64,000 nt of DNA from NCBI RefSeq assembly GCF_000214175.1, contig NC_015564.1, forward strand, positions 62,001 through 126,000, read 5' to 3'. Under the pieces are notes generated by a model. That model searched no databases. It saw only the letters and a program-made list of their open reading frames with translations, and was not told where the DNA came from. Shown here in pieces: positions 34,234 through 43,971 of the stretch; position 1 is the first letter of the stretch, and every line of letters starts with the position of its first letter. Source of the stretch: Hoyosella subflava DQS3-9A1 (lineage in GTDB: Bacteria; Actinomycetota; Actinomycetes; Mycobacteriales; Mycobacteriaceae). A program made the translations under genes and the position numbers.

Positions 34234-36135
34234 GTGGAGACCGACAAGGCAGCCGGAGACGGATCCTCTCAGGCAGTGTCTCTCCTTCAGCGGATACTCT
34301 TGCCTCGCCCCGGCGAGCCGCTCGACGTCCGGCGACTGTATCTCGTCGAGGCAGATTCGAACCCTAAGCGTGCGCACGCGACGTCGCGCACATCGGTGCG
34401 AATCGCGGACGAATCAGAAGTCTCGTTCTGCACCTACTTCAATGCCTTTCCTGCCAGCTACTGGCGCCGCTGGAGCACTCTCGGGAGCATAGTTCTGCGT
34501 CTCGAAGTCAGTGGCGATTGCCGTGCCGATATTTATCGGTCGAAAGCCGATGGAACCCGCATCCACGTCACCAGCGTGCAGACAGACGGTGGAGAGTCGG
34601 GTACGCGAGTGATCGAAGCCGCGATCGACCTGGCGCCGTTCGAGGATGGCGGCTGGATCTGGTTTGACCTCAGCGCAGAGGCGGACATCGAACTCCTGGC
34701 TGGCGGGTGGTATGCGTCAGCGCCTGCCCCAGGTGAGGCACGAGTCGCAATCGGAATTCCGACGTTCAATCGTCCTGATGACTGTGTGAAAGCGCTGACT
34801 GCGCTGGGTTCTGACCCGCTGGTGCTCGACGTTATCGATGCGGTCATCATTCCGGACCAGGGCACGCGGAAGGTGAAGGATCAGGCAGGGTTTGACGAGG
34901 CCGCGGAGGTACTCGGCGACCGCTTGCGAATCCACAACCAGGGGAACATCGGTGGTTCCGGTGGTTACTCCCGGGTGATGTATGAGGCGCTGAAAACGAC
35001 CGATAGCCCGTTCATTCTTTTCATGGACGACGACATCGAGATCGAGCCGGACTGCATCCTCCGTGCCATTGCTTTCTCCCGCTTCGCGCGCGGCACTGTC
35101 CTCGTCGGTGGCCAGATGCTGAACTTGCAGAACCGGGCCCATTTGCACGTAATGGGCGAGGTTGTGCGCTTTGGTGAGTTTGTCTGGGGACCGGCGCCGC
35201 ACACAGAGTATGACCATGATTTCGCGGCAAAGCCGCTCGACGAGTCGCCCGACCTGCATCGACGTATCGATGTCACGTACAACGCCTGGTGGATGTGCCT
35301 TATCCCCCGGAAGGTCGCCGAAGAGCTCGGCCAGCCGCTCCCGCTGTTCATTAAATGGGACGACGCGGAATACGGCTTGCGCGCGGCCGCAGCGGGGTAT
35401 CCGACCGTCACGCTTCCGGGTGCTGCGATCTGGCACATGGCGTGGTCAGACAAGGACGACGTCATTGACTGGCAGGCGTACTACCACATGCGCAACCGTC
35501 TTATCGTCGCAGCGCTTCACAATCCCGGGGGGGCTCGTGCACTAGTGAAGAGCACAATGAAGCCGCTCTTCAAGCACCTGCTGTGTCTCGAATACTCGAC
35601 AGTTGCGCTGCAGAACGCCGCGATTGCGGACTTCCTCGCGGGACCGGATGGTTTGTTCGATGTGCTGCCTACATCGCTGGCAAACGTGCAGAAGATTCGC
35701 GGCGAGTATCCGGACGCGATAGTCGCAGGCTCTGCCACGGATCTGCCGCTCCCCTCCGGCGCGGATGTCGGTGATGTGAGTCTGCCGCTCGGGATGCCTG
35801 CGAAGGTGAAGCGGCTCGGCAAGGCGATCATCCACAACATGCGCCCAGTGAACGAGCAGCACCTTGAACGCCCGCAGATGAACGTCGCGACGATGGACGC
35901 CCGCTGGTTCCTGCTCTCACAGGTTGACGGTGTGACAGTCACGACTGCTGATGGTCGGGGAGTCGTCTACCGCAAACGAGACAAAAAGCTCGCGAAGTCA
36001 CTCCTCAAGGAAGCGATGCGCCTGCGCAGGGAACTGGAACGCCGCTTCCCCGAGGTGCAGGCGGAGTACCGGCGTGCAGCTCCAGAACTGACCAGCCGGG
36101 AACGTTGGGGCCAGTTCTTCGCCCAGTACCAATGA
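34234..36135 (+). CDS. glfT2: galactofuranosyltransferase GlfT2
   Basis: The 633-aa polymerase extends the galactan with alternating beta-(1-5) and beta-(1-6) galactofuranose. The N-terminal beta-barrel domain (LPRPGEPLDVRRLYLVEAD, CTYFNAFPASYWRRW) is followed by a GT-A domain with VGIPTFNRPDDCVKAL-type start, the metal motif FMDDDIEIEPD, acidic FIKWDDAEYGLR and the catalytic region IWHMAWSDKDD. The length fits M. tuberculosis GlfT2 (Rv3808c). I start at GTG 34234, 8 nt after AAAGG; the open frame continues upstream into glf but is not conserved. Confidence 0.96.
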   Translation: METDKAAGDGSSQAVSLLQRILLPRPGEPLDVRRLYLVEADSNPKRAHATSRTSVRIADESEVSFCTYFNAFPASYWRRWSTLGSIVLRLEVSGDCRADIYRSKADGTRIHVTSVQTDGGESGTRVIEAAIDLAPFEDGGWIWFDLSAEADIELLAGGWYASAPAPGEARVAIGIPTFNRPDDCVKALTALGSDPLVLDVIDAVIIPDQGTRKVKDQAGFDEAAEVLGDRLRIHNQGNIGGSGGYSRVMYEALKTTDSPFILFMDDDIEIEPDCILRAIAFSRFARGTVLVGGQMLNLQNRAHLHVMGEVVRFGEFVWGPAPHTEYDHDFAAKPLDESPDLHRRIDVTYNAWWMCLIPRKVAEELGQPLPLFIKWDDAEYGLRAAAAGYPTVTLPGAAIWHMAWSDKDDVIDWQAYYHMRNRLIVAALHNPGGARALVKSTMKPLFKHLLCLEYSTVALQNAAIADFLAGPDGLFDVLPTSLANVQKIRGEYPDAIVAGSATDLPLPSGADVGDVSLPLGMPAKVKRLGKAIIHNMRPVNEQHLERPQMNVATMDARWFLLSQVDGVTVTTADGRGVVYRKRDKKLAKSLLKEAMRLRRELERRFPEVQAEYRRAAPELTSRERWGQFFAQYQ

Positions 36136-36698
36136 GAGGGACGATGAGCCAGATCGCGAGTGATCACCGCCATGAACTCGGCGCGCCACCGGCAGGAGAA
36201 GCTGCACTCCTTGCAGCTATCCAGCGCGTGATTGTGAGCAAGCCCGGGGTAATTCCAGCTACAAGACTTATGTCACATTTCGGTGAGCACGCACTCGGCT
36301 GGGTGGGTATCGCTGCGGTGGGTGCAGTGGCTGACCCAGCCAGGCGGCGGCAGTGGCTTGGGGTTGCCGTCGGGGCCGTGGGTGCGCATGCCGCGTCGAT
36401 AGCAATCAAACGTGTCGTCCGCCGTCCGCGTCCAACGCATCCAGATATCGTGATCAATGTCGGTACACCTAGCCAATTGAGTTTTCCGTCATCTCACGCA
36501 ACGTCGACGACCGCAGCGGCGATTCTCCTAGGTAGGCTCACCGGGCTTCCACTTGCGACGCTGATCGTTCCGCCGATGTTGCTGTCTCGTCTCGTGCTCG
36601 GCGTGCACTACCCGACCGATGTACTCGCGGGCGCCGCTGTGGGCGTGGCTTCCGCGGCTGCCGTGGGGTTGGCCGAGGAAAAGCTCGGATGGGCATAA
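36132..36698 (+). CDS. PAP2-family phosphatase (decaprenylphosphoryl-phosphoribose phosphatase candidate)
   Basis: This 188-aa membrane phosphatase has the three PAP2 motifs: KRVVRRPRP, PSSHATS and SRLVLGVHYPTDVLAG. By position (glfT2-PAP2-ubiA) it matches Rv3807c, assigned to removal of the 5-phosphate from decaprenyl-phosphoryl-5-phosphoribose on the way to DPA, the arabinose donor. The ATG at 36132 overlaps the glfT2 stop; ATG 36144 with GAGAGGG close upstream is the alternative. Four to five hydrophobic helices are present. Confidence 0.88.
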   Translation: MRGTMSQIASDHRHELGAPPAGEAALLAAIQRVIVSKPGVIPATRLMSHFGEHALGWVGIAAVGAVADPARRRQWLGVAVGAVGAHAASIAIKRVVRRPRPTHPDIVINVGTPSQLSFPSSHATSTTAAAILLGRLTGLPLATLIVPPMLLSRLVLGVHYPTDVLAGAAVGVASAAAVGLAEEKLGWA

Positions 36699-36760
36699 GC
36701 TGTGCGTGCTAGTGCGGCACCTGGACTAGTTGTGACCACATGCGGTCGAGAGGGGTAAGG

Positions 36761-37714
36761 ATGAGCGATCTGGTCGAGCCTGAGGACCCGACTCGCGCCA
36801 GAACGCGGAAGCCACCGACATCGCTGGCTGATGGGCTGCTCAAGGCGATCCGCCCACGTCAATGGGTGAAGAACGGCCTTGTCGTTGCCGCGCCTCTCGC
36901 GGATGGCTCGATTGGCCATGGACCGGTGCTTACCAGCGTCGCGATCGCGTTCGTCGTGTTCTGCCTCGCGGCTTCAGGTATTTACCTAGTCAACGATGCG
37001 CGCGACGTGGAAGCGGACCGTGCGCACCCGACGAAATGTTTCCGGCCAATCGCGGCCGGTGTTGTGCCTGTGCCGCTCGCTTACGCGTTGTCAGTGGTGT
37101 TCTTTGCCGCTGCTATCGCCCTGTCCTTTGTTGCTAGCAGCGGGCTAGCGGTGGTAATCGCGATTTACATCGTGGTTCAGCTCGCGTATTGCTTTGGCCT
37201 CAAGCATCAGGCCGTGCTCGATATCTTCATCGTGTCCTCAGGCTTCCTGCTTCGGGCCGTGGCAGGTGGCGTCGCAGCCGGAATCCCACTTTCACAGTGG
37301 TTCTTGCTGGTCGCGGCGTTCGGTTCGTTGTTCATGGCAGCGGGCAAGCGGTATGCCGAATTGCGCATCGCTGAAGAGACCGGTGCGAAGATCCGGAAAG
37401 CACTGGAGAGTTACACGGCGACATACTTGCGCTTCGTGTGGACCCTCTCCGCAACGGCCGTAATCATCTTTTACGGTTTGTGGGCATTCGAGCAGGATGC
37501 CGGCGGCCCGGGCGCGCCACGCGGCGATGGCAGCAGCCTTGGGTTGTTCGTTTTGTCGATGATTCCGTTTACAATCGCGATCCTGCGCTACGCCGTTGAT
37601 ATTGATGGTGGACACGCTGGCGAGCCCGAAGAAATCGCCCTTGGCGATCGGGTCTTGCAGTTCCTCGCGGTTGCATGGATTGGAGTCGTCGGTGTCGCGG
37701 TCTACGTCGCGTGA
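36761..37714 (+). CDS. ubiA: decaprenyl-phosphate phosphoribosyltransferase (DPPR synthase)
   Basis: The 317-aa polytopic UbiA-superfamily enzyme joins decaprenyl phosphate to phosphoribosyl pyrophosphate, the first committed step to DPA. Signatures are AIRPRQWVKNGLVVAAPLA, the Mg2+/diphosphate motif NDARDVEADRAHPTK and LKHQAVLDIFIVSSGFLLRA. The second Asp-rich site is in AGKRYAELRIAEE. About nine membrane helices are predicted by eye. AAGG directly upstream supports ATG 36761. The downstream aftB start overlaps by 23 nt. Corresponds to Rv3806c. Confidence 0.96.
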   Translation: MSDLVEPEDPTRARTRKPPTSLADGLLKAIRPRQWVKNGLVVAAPLADGSIGHGPVLTSVAIAFVVFCLAASGIYLVNDARDVEADRAHPTKCFRPIAAGVVPVPLAYALSVVFFAAAIALSFVASSGLAVVIAIYIVVQLAYCFGLKHQAVLDIFIVSSGFLLRAVAGGVAAGIPLSQWFLLVAAFGSLFMAAGKRYAELRIAEETGAKIRKALESYTATYLRFVWTLSATAVIIFYGLWAFEQDAGGPGAPRGDGSSLGLFVLSMIPFTIAILRYAVDIDGGHAGEPEEIALGDRVLQFLAVAWIGVVGVAVYVA

Positions 37715-39626
37715 CACAGTTTCCCCTCGCTTTACGGCGTCACGTGCCGTATTCGGCGTGGGGATTCTCGCTGTCATTTCTCTGTTTGCGTTCGGCGCGT
37801 GGCAGCGGAGATGGATTTCTGACGACGGATTGATCGTGCTGCGCACCGTGCGCAACATTCTCGCGGGTAATGGCCCCGTCTTCAACGCGGGCGAGCGGGT
37901 CGAGGCCAATACCTCCACCCTGTGGACGTATATCGTGACGTTTGCTGGCTGGGCCACCGGCAGCCGCCTCGAATACGTCGTACTGACCCTCGCGCTCCTC
38001 TTCAGCGTGAGCGCCCTCGCACTGGCGATGCTCGGCAGTGCGCGGCTCTATGGGCAGACCCTGTTCGGACGCCCAGCCTCGGCTGTCGTACTGATGCCCG
38101 GGGGTGTTATCGCGTACCTTGCGGTCCCCCCAGCTCGTGATTTCGCGACCTCAGGTCTTGAATCGGGGCTCGTGCTCGCGTGGATCGGGCTTATGTGGTG
38201 GTTACTTGTGAGATGGTCGTTCGCCGGCCGACATGCAGGTGCAGCCACACTGCTTATCGCGTTCATCGCCGGGCTGGGCCCGCTTGTGCGGCCAGAACTG
38301 GCGGTCCTCGGTGGGCTCGCGATCATCGTCCTTCTGCTCGTGCCCTCGGGGCTGTTGTTCCGGATCGCGATAGTCGCGGCTGCAGGCGTCATCCCAGTCA
38401 CCTACCAGGTATTCCGGATGGGCTACTACGCTCTGCCGTATCCGAGTACCGCCGTCGCGAAGGATGCTGGCGGCGCACGCTGGGATAAGGGCTGGATGTA
38501 TCTTGGCGATCTCGTCGGGCCTTACTGGCTCTGGCTGCCGGTGGTAGTCCTGGTCTTGCTTTCAGTGGTCATTCTCATCCAGTTCCGGGGGCGTGACGGC
38601 GCGGTTGGCAGGGATGCGCGGTCTGTTAATTCCCCGGACGAGTCGACGGTCGTGGGGGATAGCGATCCCGCGGCACGGCCGGTTTTGCGGGCGCGACTGC
38701 AAACACCGACTTTCGTGGTCGCGTTCTTCCTCGCCAACGGCTTGCTGCTCGGCACTTATGTGATCCGGGTCGGCGGTGACTTCATGCACGGCCGGACCTT
38801 GCTCCCGGTGCTGTTTACATTGCTGTTGCCGGTGGCTGTCGTGCCGCTGACCGTCCCGCGACGGGTTAAGACTCGTTCTGGTCCAACGCGGCGGCACTAC
38901 GGCTACCGCGTCAGCGGCGTCATAGTCGCATTCTGGGTCGGCGTGATGACGTGGTCGGGCGTAATTGTCATTGTGAGCGATCCCGGAGTCGTCGACGGTG
39001 TCCCAGACCATGGGATCGTCGATGAGCGCCAGTTCTACCGCTACTGGACAAATGTGGCGCATCCAATACTTGCCGAAGACTACATTGAATATCCGCGCAT
39101 GGAATCGATGCTCGATGCACAAGAAGTAGCCCCCCGAGGTGCGGTGCTACTGCCGACGGCAGACCAGTATTACTGGGCGGTCGTGCCGCTCGCGGAGCCA
39201 GTGGACGGCAACGCTCCCGCCTCAACGGTCTTCTTCCTGCAGCTGGGAATGACCAGCATGCTGTCGCCGCTTGACGTGCGTATCCTCGACCCGGTGGGGC
39301 TTGCCTACCCCCTTGCTGGGCACACTGAGCGAATCCCCGGTGGCCGGATCGGACACGACAAGTTTCTGCTGCCAGACTGGGTTATCGCGGACAGCGGTGC
39401 CGTGACGTCTCGGGCGGCTGGTTTGCCCGGTTTCCTCGATCCTGAGTGGGTCGCGGACTCTCAGGAAGCTCTCAACTGTCCTCAGACTCAGAAGCTCCTC
39501 GGTGGCTACCGTGATGAGCTCAACACGGGCCAATTCCTCCGCAATCTGAAGGACTCGATGTGGCGTTCGTCCTACCGGATTGAGCGCCTTCCTGCCGACG
39601 AGATCGAACGCTGCTTCTCGGGGTAA
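37692..39626 (+). CDS. aftB: arabinofuranosyltransferase AftB
   Basis: The 644-aa GT-C membrane enzyme adds terminal beta-(1-2) arabinofuranose to arabinan, using DPA. The catalytic Asp pair is in WISDDGLIVLRTVRN, followed by VFNAGERVEANTSTLWTYIV as in AftB. About ten membrane helices (to about 420) precede a periplasmic C-terminal domain. GTG 37692 is chosen because GGAG lies 6 nt upstream; it overlaps the ubiA end by 23 nt, indicating coupling. Corresponds to Rv3805c. Its arabinan tips are the acceptors for the mycolyltransferases just downstream. Confidence 0.94.
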   Translation: MSRSTSRDTVSPRFTASRAVFGVGILAVISLFAFGAWQRRWISDDGLIVLRTVRNILAGNGPVFNAGERVEANTSTLWTYIVTFAGWATGSRLEYVVLTLALLFSVSALALAMLGSARLYGQTLFGRPASAVVLMPGGVIAYLAVPPARDFATSGLESGLVLAWIGLMWWLLVRWSFAGRHAGAATLLIAFIAGLGPLVRPELAVLGGLAIIVLLLVPSGLLFRIAIVAAAGVIPVTYQVFRMGYYALPYPSTAVAKDAGGARWDKGWMYLGDLVGPYWLWLPVVVLVLLSVVILIQFRGRDGAVGRDARSVNSPDESTVVGDSDPAARPVLRARLQTPTFVVAFFLANGLLLGTYVIRVGGDFMHGRTLLPVLFTLLLPVAVVPLTVPRRVKTRSGPTRRHYGYRVSGVIVAFWVGVMTWSGVIVIVSDPGVVDGVPDHGIVDERQFYRYWTNVAHPILAEDYIEYPRMESMLDAQEVAPRGAVLLPTADQYYWAVVPLAEPVDGNAPASTVFFLQLGMTSMLSPLDVRILDPVGLAYPLAGHTERIPGGRIGHDKFLLPDWVIADSGAVTSRAAGLPGFLDPEWVADSQEALNCPQTQKLLGGYRDELNTGQFLRNLKDSMWRSSYRIERLPADEIERCFSG

Positions 39627-39952
39627 CAGCCAGGTCACCTGCGAATTTAGAGGCGTCAGTGTTCCGTGATGCAATTGTGACCACCATTAGTTCTCCCATT
39701 CGCACCGCCCCAGGTCGCGGTGCTGCGGTACTGTATTCGTCACCGGGCGGTGTTGGAAATGTGATACTGCCGACGTGTAACGGTTATGGTGTCCGAGTCG
39801 ATCTACACACCGAGCTCTCAGGAGATTGCCAGGGTTGCTAGATCCGCGAGGGTCGTAGCGCTGGTGTCGGGGAGGGAACCAGTGTGGTCGCGACGGCACC
39901 CGACGCTGACGCGGCGACACGGTGGTGCACACGAGAAGAGGGAGATTTATCC
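39627..39952. other. intergenic region upstream of mycolyltransferase 1
   Basis: The 326 bp after aftB contain no credible gene. A TATGGT hexamer at 39786 within CGTGTAACGGTTATGGTGT could be a -10 box; a related CGTGTAACTGTGGTGT lies in front of the second mycolyltransferase. A GAGGGAG ribosome site precedes the ATG. No terminator is obvious after aftB. Confidence 0.4.
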
Positions 39953-40930
39953 ATGCGTTTCGCCAAACCGCGCCTGTCTCAAAGATGGAGACAGCGGACA
40001 GTCGCCGCCTTTGCGGTCGGCGTACTGCTGCCGCTGATTGCGGGACTCACCGGAGGTGCTGTCGCTTCAGCCCAACCGGGTATTGAACGTCACAACGTGT
40101 ACTCGGCAGCGATGGACCGCAACATTCCAGTGGATATCGTTCGTTCGTCAGGTGGCGGTAACGGTGCGCTCTTCCTGCTGGATGGTCTTCGTGCTCGCGA
40201 GGACCGCAGCGGCTGGACGATCGAAACCAACGCGGTCGAAATGTTCCGTGACTCGAACGTCAACCTGGTGATGCCGGTCGGCGGTCGCGCGAGCTTCTAC
40301 GCTGACTGGTACGGCCCGAGCTCCACCAACGCTCAGGGTTACACCTACAAGTGGGAGACCTTCCTCGCGCAGGAACTCCCGAACTACCTCGGCACGATCG
40401 GTATCCGCACCACGAACAACGCGGTTGCAGGTCTTTCTATGGCCGGTAGTGCAGCACTCAAGCTTGCTGCCGATCACGGCAACCGTTTCACCTATGCCGC
40501 TTCGTTCTCGGGTTACCTGAACCTTTCTGCTCCGGGTATGCCGTCACTCATCCGGCTCGCCCTGCTTGACGAGGGTGGCTACAACGTTGACGACATGTGG
40601 GGCCCGCCGTGGGATCCAGCCTGGGCAGCGCATGACCCGACTGTTTTCGCTCCGAAGCTCGCCGGTAAGACGCTGTTCATCTCGGCAGGCAGCGGCATTC
40701 CAGGTCAGCACACCCAGATCCGCGAGCCGATCGACTACTTCCACACTGCGAACGCAATGGGACTTGAGGTCGTTTCGCTGCTCAACACCCGTGCATTCCA
40801 GGGTCGTGCGGATGCGCTTGGCCTGAACGCCACGTACAGCTACCCGCCGGTCGGTGTCCACGCATGGGGCTACTGGCAGGATGAGCTTGCGAACGCCAAG
40901 CCGGGCATCCTCCGCGCACTTGGTGCGTGA
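39953..40930 (+). CDS. secreted mycolyltransferase (antigen 85 family)
   Basis: The 325-aa precursor has a signal peptide (basic start, hydrophobic VAAFAVGVLLPLIAGLTGG, likely cut after AVASA). The mature alpha/beta-hydrolase transfers mycolate between trehalose monomycolates and onto arabinan. The nucleophile is Ser162 in GLSMAGSAA; the acid and His lie in the ISAGSG to GVHAWGYW region. FLLDGLRAREDRSGW and GGRASFYADWYGPS match the Ag85 pattern. The aftB-adjacent position corresponds to M. tuberculosis fbpA (Rv3804c). An SD (GAGGGAG) precedes ATG 39953. Confidence 0.93.
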   Translation: MRFAKPRLSQRWRQRTVAAFAVGVLLPLIAGLTGGAVASAQPGIERHNVYSAAMDRNIPVDIVRSSGGGNGALFLLDGLRAREDRSGWTIETNAVEMFRDSNVNLVMPVGGRASFYADWYGPSSTNAQGYTYKWETFLAQELPNYLGTIGIRTTNNAVAGLSMAGSAALKLAADHGNRFTYAASFSGYLNLSAPGMPSLIRLALLDEGGYNVDDMWGPPWDPAWAAHDPTVFAPKLAGKTLFISAGSGIPGQHTQIREPIDYFHTANAMGLEVVSLLNTRAFQGRADALGLNATYSYPPVGVHAWGYWQDELANAKPGILRALGA

Positions 40931-41320
40931 TGCAGCGGTAACGCTGGGTGAGTGAACCTCTGCTGGGGAATCTCGTCGGTCGTGAACCCCCTGTCCTTAG
41001 GGACGGGGGGTTTCGGCGTTTCTGGGGCGGGACCGGATGGTAGCCGGATCCACCTCAGCGGTGGATTTCGCTACATTGCTTCCGTCGGGCTGACCCTACA
41101 AGGCCCCGCCGAAGAGTCAGTCGTACTGAATGCTGACGACCGAGGGTGGGTGTTTCGATAACTAGCCTGCGCACATCTAGTAACAATTGCCTCACGCATG
41201 GCATGGCGCATCTCGTGTAACTGTGGTGTTGGAAGGTATGAAGAGACTGTGCATTTGGCAGTGGGTCTAACAGCCCTAGCCGGATCTAGCTCGATACCAC
41301 CACGAATTGAGGAGTGCCTC
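40931..41320. other. intergenic region between the two mycolyltransferases
   Basis: These 390 bp hold a terminator near 40985-41013 and then about 300 bp without a convincing gene. The stretch 41155-41260 is more A/T-rich (ATAACTAG, TAGTAACAATT) and probably carries the promoter of the second mycolyltransferase. Confidence 0.4.
40985..41013 (+). terminator. rho-independent terminator after mycolyltransferase 1
   Basis: AACCCCCTGTCC and GGACGGGGGGTT pair around a TTAG loop, and TTT follows the stem. Confidence 0.75.
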
Positions 41321-43273
41321 ATGCGGCTTTCGTTGCAGCACGGCGATCGCGGAACCGACCGCCGGAGCCGGGGTGCCGGACGTCGCCAAGTAGCAGCCTG
41401 TGCGGCGATCCTGATCGCCCCGCTCGCTATTTCGTCCGGGATTGCACCGGCGGCGCTGGCCGCGCCTCCCGCGATCTCATCCCAGAGTCCCGCGCTGCAT
41501 CCAATGTCGCCTGCGCCGGTCCCAGGGGTGCGGGTAGACCGGGTCGACAAGATCTCTGACCGCCAGCTTTCGCTGTGGGTGTACTCGCCCGCGATGAACG
41601 AAACCATCCAGGTGCAGATGCTGCTCGCGCGTGACTACCACGCGCAGCCAGACTGGAGCTTTCCCGCACTCTTCCTGCTCGACGGCCTCCGGGCACGAGA
41701 CGACCAGTCCGGCTGGATGCTGGAGACGGACGCGGCTGCCTTCTTCGGTGACAAAAACGTCAACGTGATTATGCCCGTCGGTGGACAGTCGAGCTTCTAT
41801 GCGGACTGGCTGCAGCCCGATAATGACAAGAACTATCAGTGGGAGACGTTCCTGACGAAGGAACTCCCGCCGATTCTGCACGGCGACTATCGCGTCAACG
41901 ACAACAAGGGCATTCTGGGCCTGTCGATGGGCGGCACCGCCGCGATGTTCCTGCCAGCCCGAAACCGGGGAATGTTCCAGTTCGCGGGGTCACTGTCGGG
42001 GTATCTGAGTACGACCACCTACGGCATGCAGCGGGCGATCAAGGCTGCGATGCTCGATGCAGGTGGTTTCAACTCCGACAACATGTGGGGTACGCCAGAC
42101 AACTCACTGTGGGCGGAACACGACCCGCTCCAACTCGCTCGGAACCTGCGCGGCATGAGCCTCTACGTATCGGCGGGCACGGGCGCGCAGGGAACACATG
42201 ACCGGCCAGGGCTGGTTCCCGGTATCCCCGAGAACTCGGCGGGCATGGCGCTCGAAGTGCTTTCGCGACTGACGACGCAGAACTTTGCCGCTCGCCTCAA
42301 CGATCTCGGCATCGACGCCACGGTCCGCTACCGAAACACCGGTACCCACTCGTGGCCGTACTGGCAGTCAGAGTTGCACGCAGCCTGGCCGCAGATCGCA
42401 GAGGCCATCAATGTCGACTCAGTTGGTGTGAGTACCGCCGCGCCGAACAGGTCCGTGATCGACGAACCTACGTGTGAGGTCGGCGGTGCAATTGGTGAAC
42501 TTGCTCAACAGCGCGGCGACCTCGGGGTCTGCCTGACAGATGAGCGCACCTTGCGGGGCGGCGCCAAGCGGCAAGAGTTCGAGCACGGCACCATCTACTG
42601 GTCCCCAGAACTCGGGGCGCACCAGATCGAGGGCGAGATCGAAGCGCTCTACGAGAAGGAAGGCGGCGCGCGCGGTCAGCTCGGGCTACCCACGACGAGT
42701 GAAACCCCCACCCCCGATGGCCGCGGGTTCTTCACTCAATTCGAGAAGGGCGCGATCTACTGGACACCCGAGACGGGCGCTCAGATGGTTCATTCCGGCT
42801 TCCGCGAAGTGTGGGGCGAAAATGGCTGGGAAGCAGGTGACATGGGTTACCCCGTTTCTGGCATCGAGAACACCGAGGACCGCCGCGGCCGACTGCAGAA
42901 ATTCGAGCGAGGAGCGGTATTCGCAACGACCCGTGGTGGTACGACGGCTGTGTTCGGAAAGATCTGGGATCACTACAACGAGCTGGGCCGCGAAACTGGT
43001 GTCCTGGGGTACCCACAATCAGGCGAGCACAACATCGGTTCCGGCAGGTTCACTGAGTTCGCGAACGGGAACATCTACTGGTCACCGGCTTCGGGCGCCT
43101 GGGCGGTGCTCGAGGGCGACATCATGGATGCCTGGGCTGAACAAGGCTACGAAGCTGGCCCCCTCGGATACCCCACAAGTGATGCCCATGACACCGAAGA
43201 GGGATTGCGGCAAAACTTCCAGAACGGATACGTCCTGGTGAGCGATGGCGAAACGAAAGTAAACACAGGCTGA
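41321..43273 (+). CDS. secreted mycolyltransferase with C-terminal LGFP repeats
   Basis: The 650-aa precursor has a signal peptide (VAACAAILIAPLAISSG, likely cut after ALAAPPA). The Ag85-type esterase domain (about 60-370) has nucleophile Ser202 in GLSMGGTAAMF, FLLDGLRARDDQSGW and GTHSWPYW with the catalytic His. The C-terminal part (about 400-650) has four to five LGFP repeats (for example GGARGQLGLPTTSE, LGRETGVLGYPQSGE), giving cell-wall attachment. This architecture resembles corynebacterial PS1/Cop1 and is not typical of Mycobacterium fbp genes. TTGAGGAG 7 nt before ATG 41321 fixes the start. Confidence 0.93.
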   Translation: MRLSLQHGDRGTDRRSRGAGRRQVAACAAILIAPLAISSGIAPAALAAPPAISSQSPALHPMSPAPVPGVRVDRVDKISDRQLSLWVYSPAMNETIQVQMLLARDYHAQPDWSFPALFLLDGLRARDDQSGWMLETDAAAFFGDKNVNVIMPVGGQSSFYADWLQPDNDKNYQWETFLTKELPPILHGDYRVNDNKGILGLSMGGTAAMFLPARNRGMFQFAGSLSGYLSTTTYGMQRAIKAAMLDAGGFNSDNMWGTPDNSLWAEHDPLQLARNLRGMSLYVSAGTGAQGTHDRPGLVPGIPENSAGMALEVLSRLTTQNFAARLNDLGIDATVRYRNTGTHSWPYWQSELHAAWPQIAEAINVDSVGVSTAAPNRSVIDEPTCEVGGAIGELAQQRGDLGVCLTDERTLRGGAKRQEFEHGTIYWSPELGAHQIEGEIEALYEKEGGARGQLGLPTTSETPTPDGRGFFTQFEKGAIYWTPETGAQMVHSGFREVWGENGWEAGDMGYPVSGIENTEDRRGRLQKFERGAVFATTRGGTTAVFGKIWDHYNELGRETGVLGYPQSGEHNIGSGRFTEFANGNIYWSPASGAWAVLEGDIMDAWAEQGYEAGPLGYPTSDAHDTEEGLRQNFQNGYVLVSDGETKVNTG

Positions 43274-43300
43274 CGGCGTCTTCCCCAGCAGCGCCGTTGG

Positions 43301-43346
43301 GGGCGGGCTGTGACGTGCACCGTGCGGTGCGCATCGCAGCCCGCCC
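43301..43346. terminator. long G/C hairpin after LGFP mycolyltransferase
   Basis: GGGCGGGCTGTGA (43301-43313) pairs with TCGCAGCCCGCCC (43334-43346), one mismatch in 13. No clear U-tract follows, so termination efficiency is uncertain. Confidence 0.6.
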
Positions 43347-43434
43347 TAGCTCTGTACGCTGGTGCGGTGATTGGCGAAGGGCGCTTGACGGGGATGCGCC
43401 GCCCGCCCGTGACTGAATTGGGGGAAGGCCTTAA

Positions 43435-43968
43435 ATGCATGATGGGAAAGTGACGCAGTCAAGATCCAGCGTGCGCTGGCGTCTGCCGGTGCTGCTCGCT
43501 GTGCTCATCGCTACTAGCGGATTCACGATGGCCTGCGGAAATGAGTCCGTCGTCTCGGGAACGCCTGACCTGGGCACCACCGTGACTGAGGCGCCGTCGT
43601 CCGAACCCAAAGCTGAAGACGACGAGGACGGTGACGGCGACCGTAACACCGAGCGGCCGGAGAAAACAGCTGAGGCGGACCCAGATACCTCGGACCCCGA
43701 ATACCCGCCGCTTGACGAGCGCGGCACCCGCTACGTCAAGGAGCTGCGCGATTCTGGCGCCTCGCCTTACGGTTCAGGTCAACAGGCCGTGGGTACGGCT
43801 GAATATGTGTGCGCGGCGGTGCGTGACGGCGCCTCCCGTGAAGACATGCTGGTCAACGTAACCGCCATGGTCGGCCTCGAGATGCAACTGAGTGGTTCTG
43901 ACGACACAGTCGATGACGTGGCACAGACCTACATTGAAGTCGCCGAGCAACACTACTGCGGAGAGTGA
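43435..43968 (+). CDS. DUF732-like lipoprotein
   Basis: This 177-aa exported protein has a lipobox, FTMAC (Cys about 34), after the hydrophobic PVLLAVLIATSG. A very acidic linker follows (AEDDEDGDGDRN), then a C-terminal DUF732-like domain of about 75 aa with two Cys: GTAEYVCAAVRDG and AEQHYCGE. Such small disulphide-bonded domains occur on envelope lipoproteins in this order; the role is unknown. GGGGGAAGG precedes the ATG. Only 3 bp separate it from the cutinase-like gene, so the two are co-transcribed. Confidence 0.8.
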   Translation: MHDGKVTQSRSSVRWRLPVLLAVLIATSGFTMACGNESVVSGTPDLGTTVTEAPSSEPKAEDDEDGDGDRNTERPEKTAEADPDTSDPEYPPLDERGTRYVKELRDSGASPYGSGQQAVGTAEYVCAAVRDGASREDMLVNVTAMVGLEMQLSGSDDTVDDVAQTYIEVAEQHYCGE

Positions 43969-43971
43969 CGC

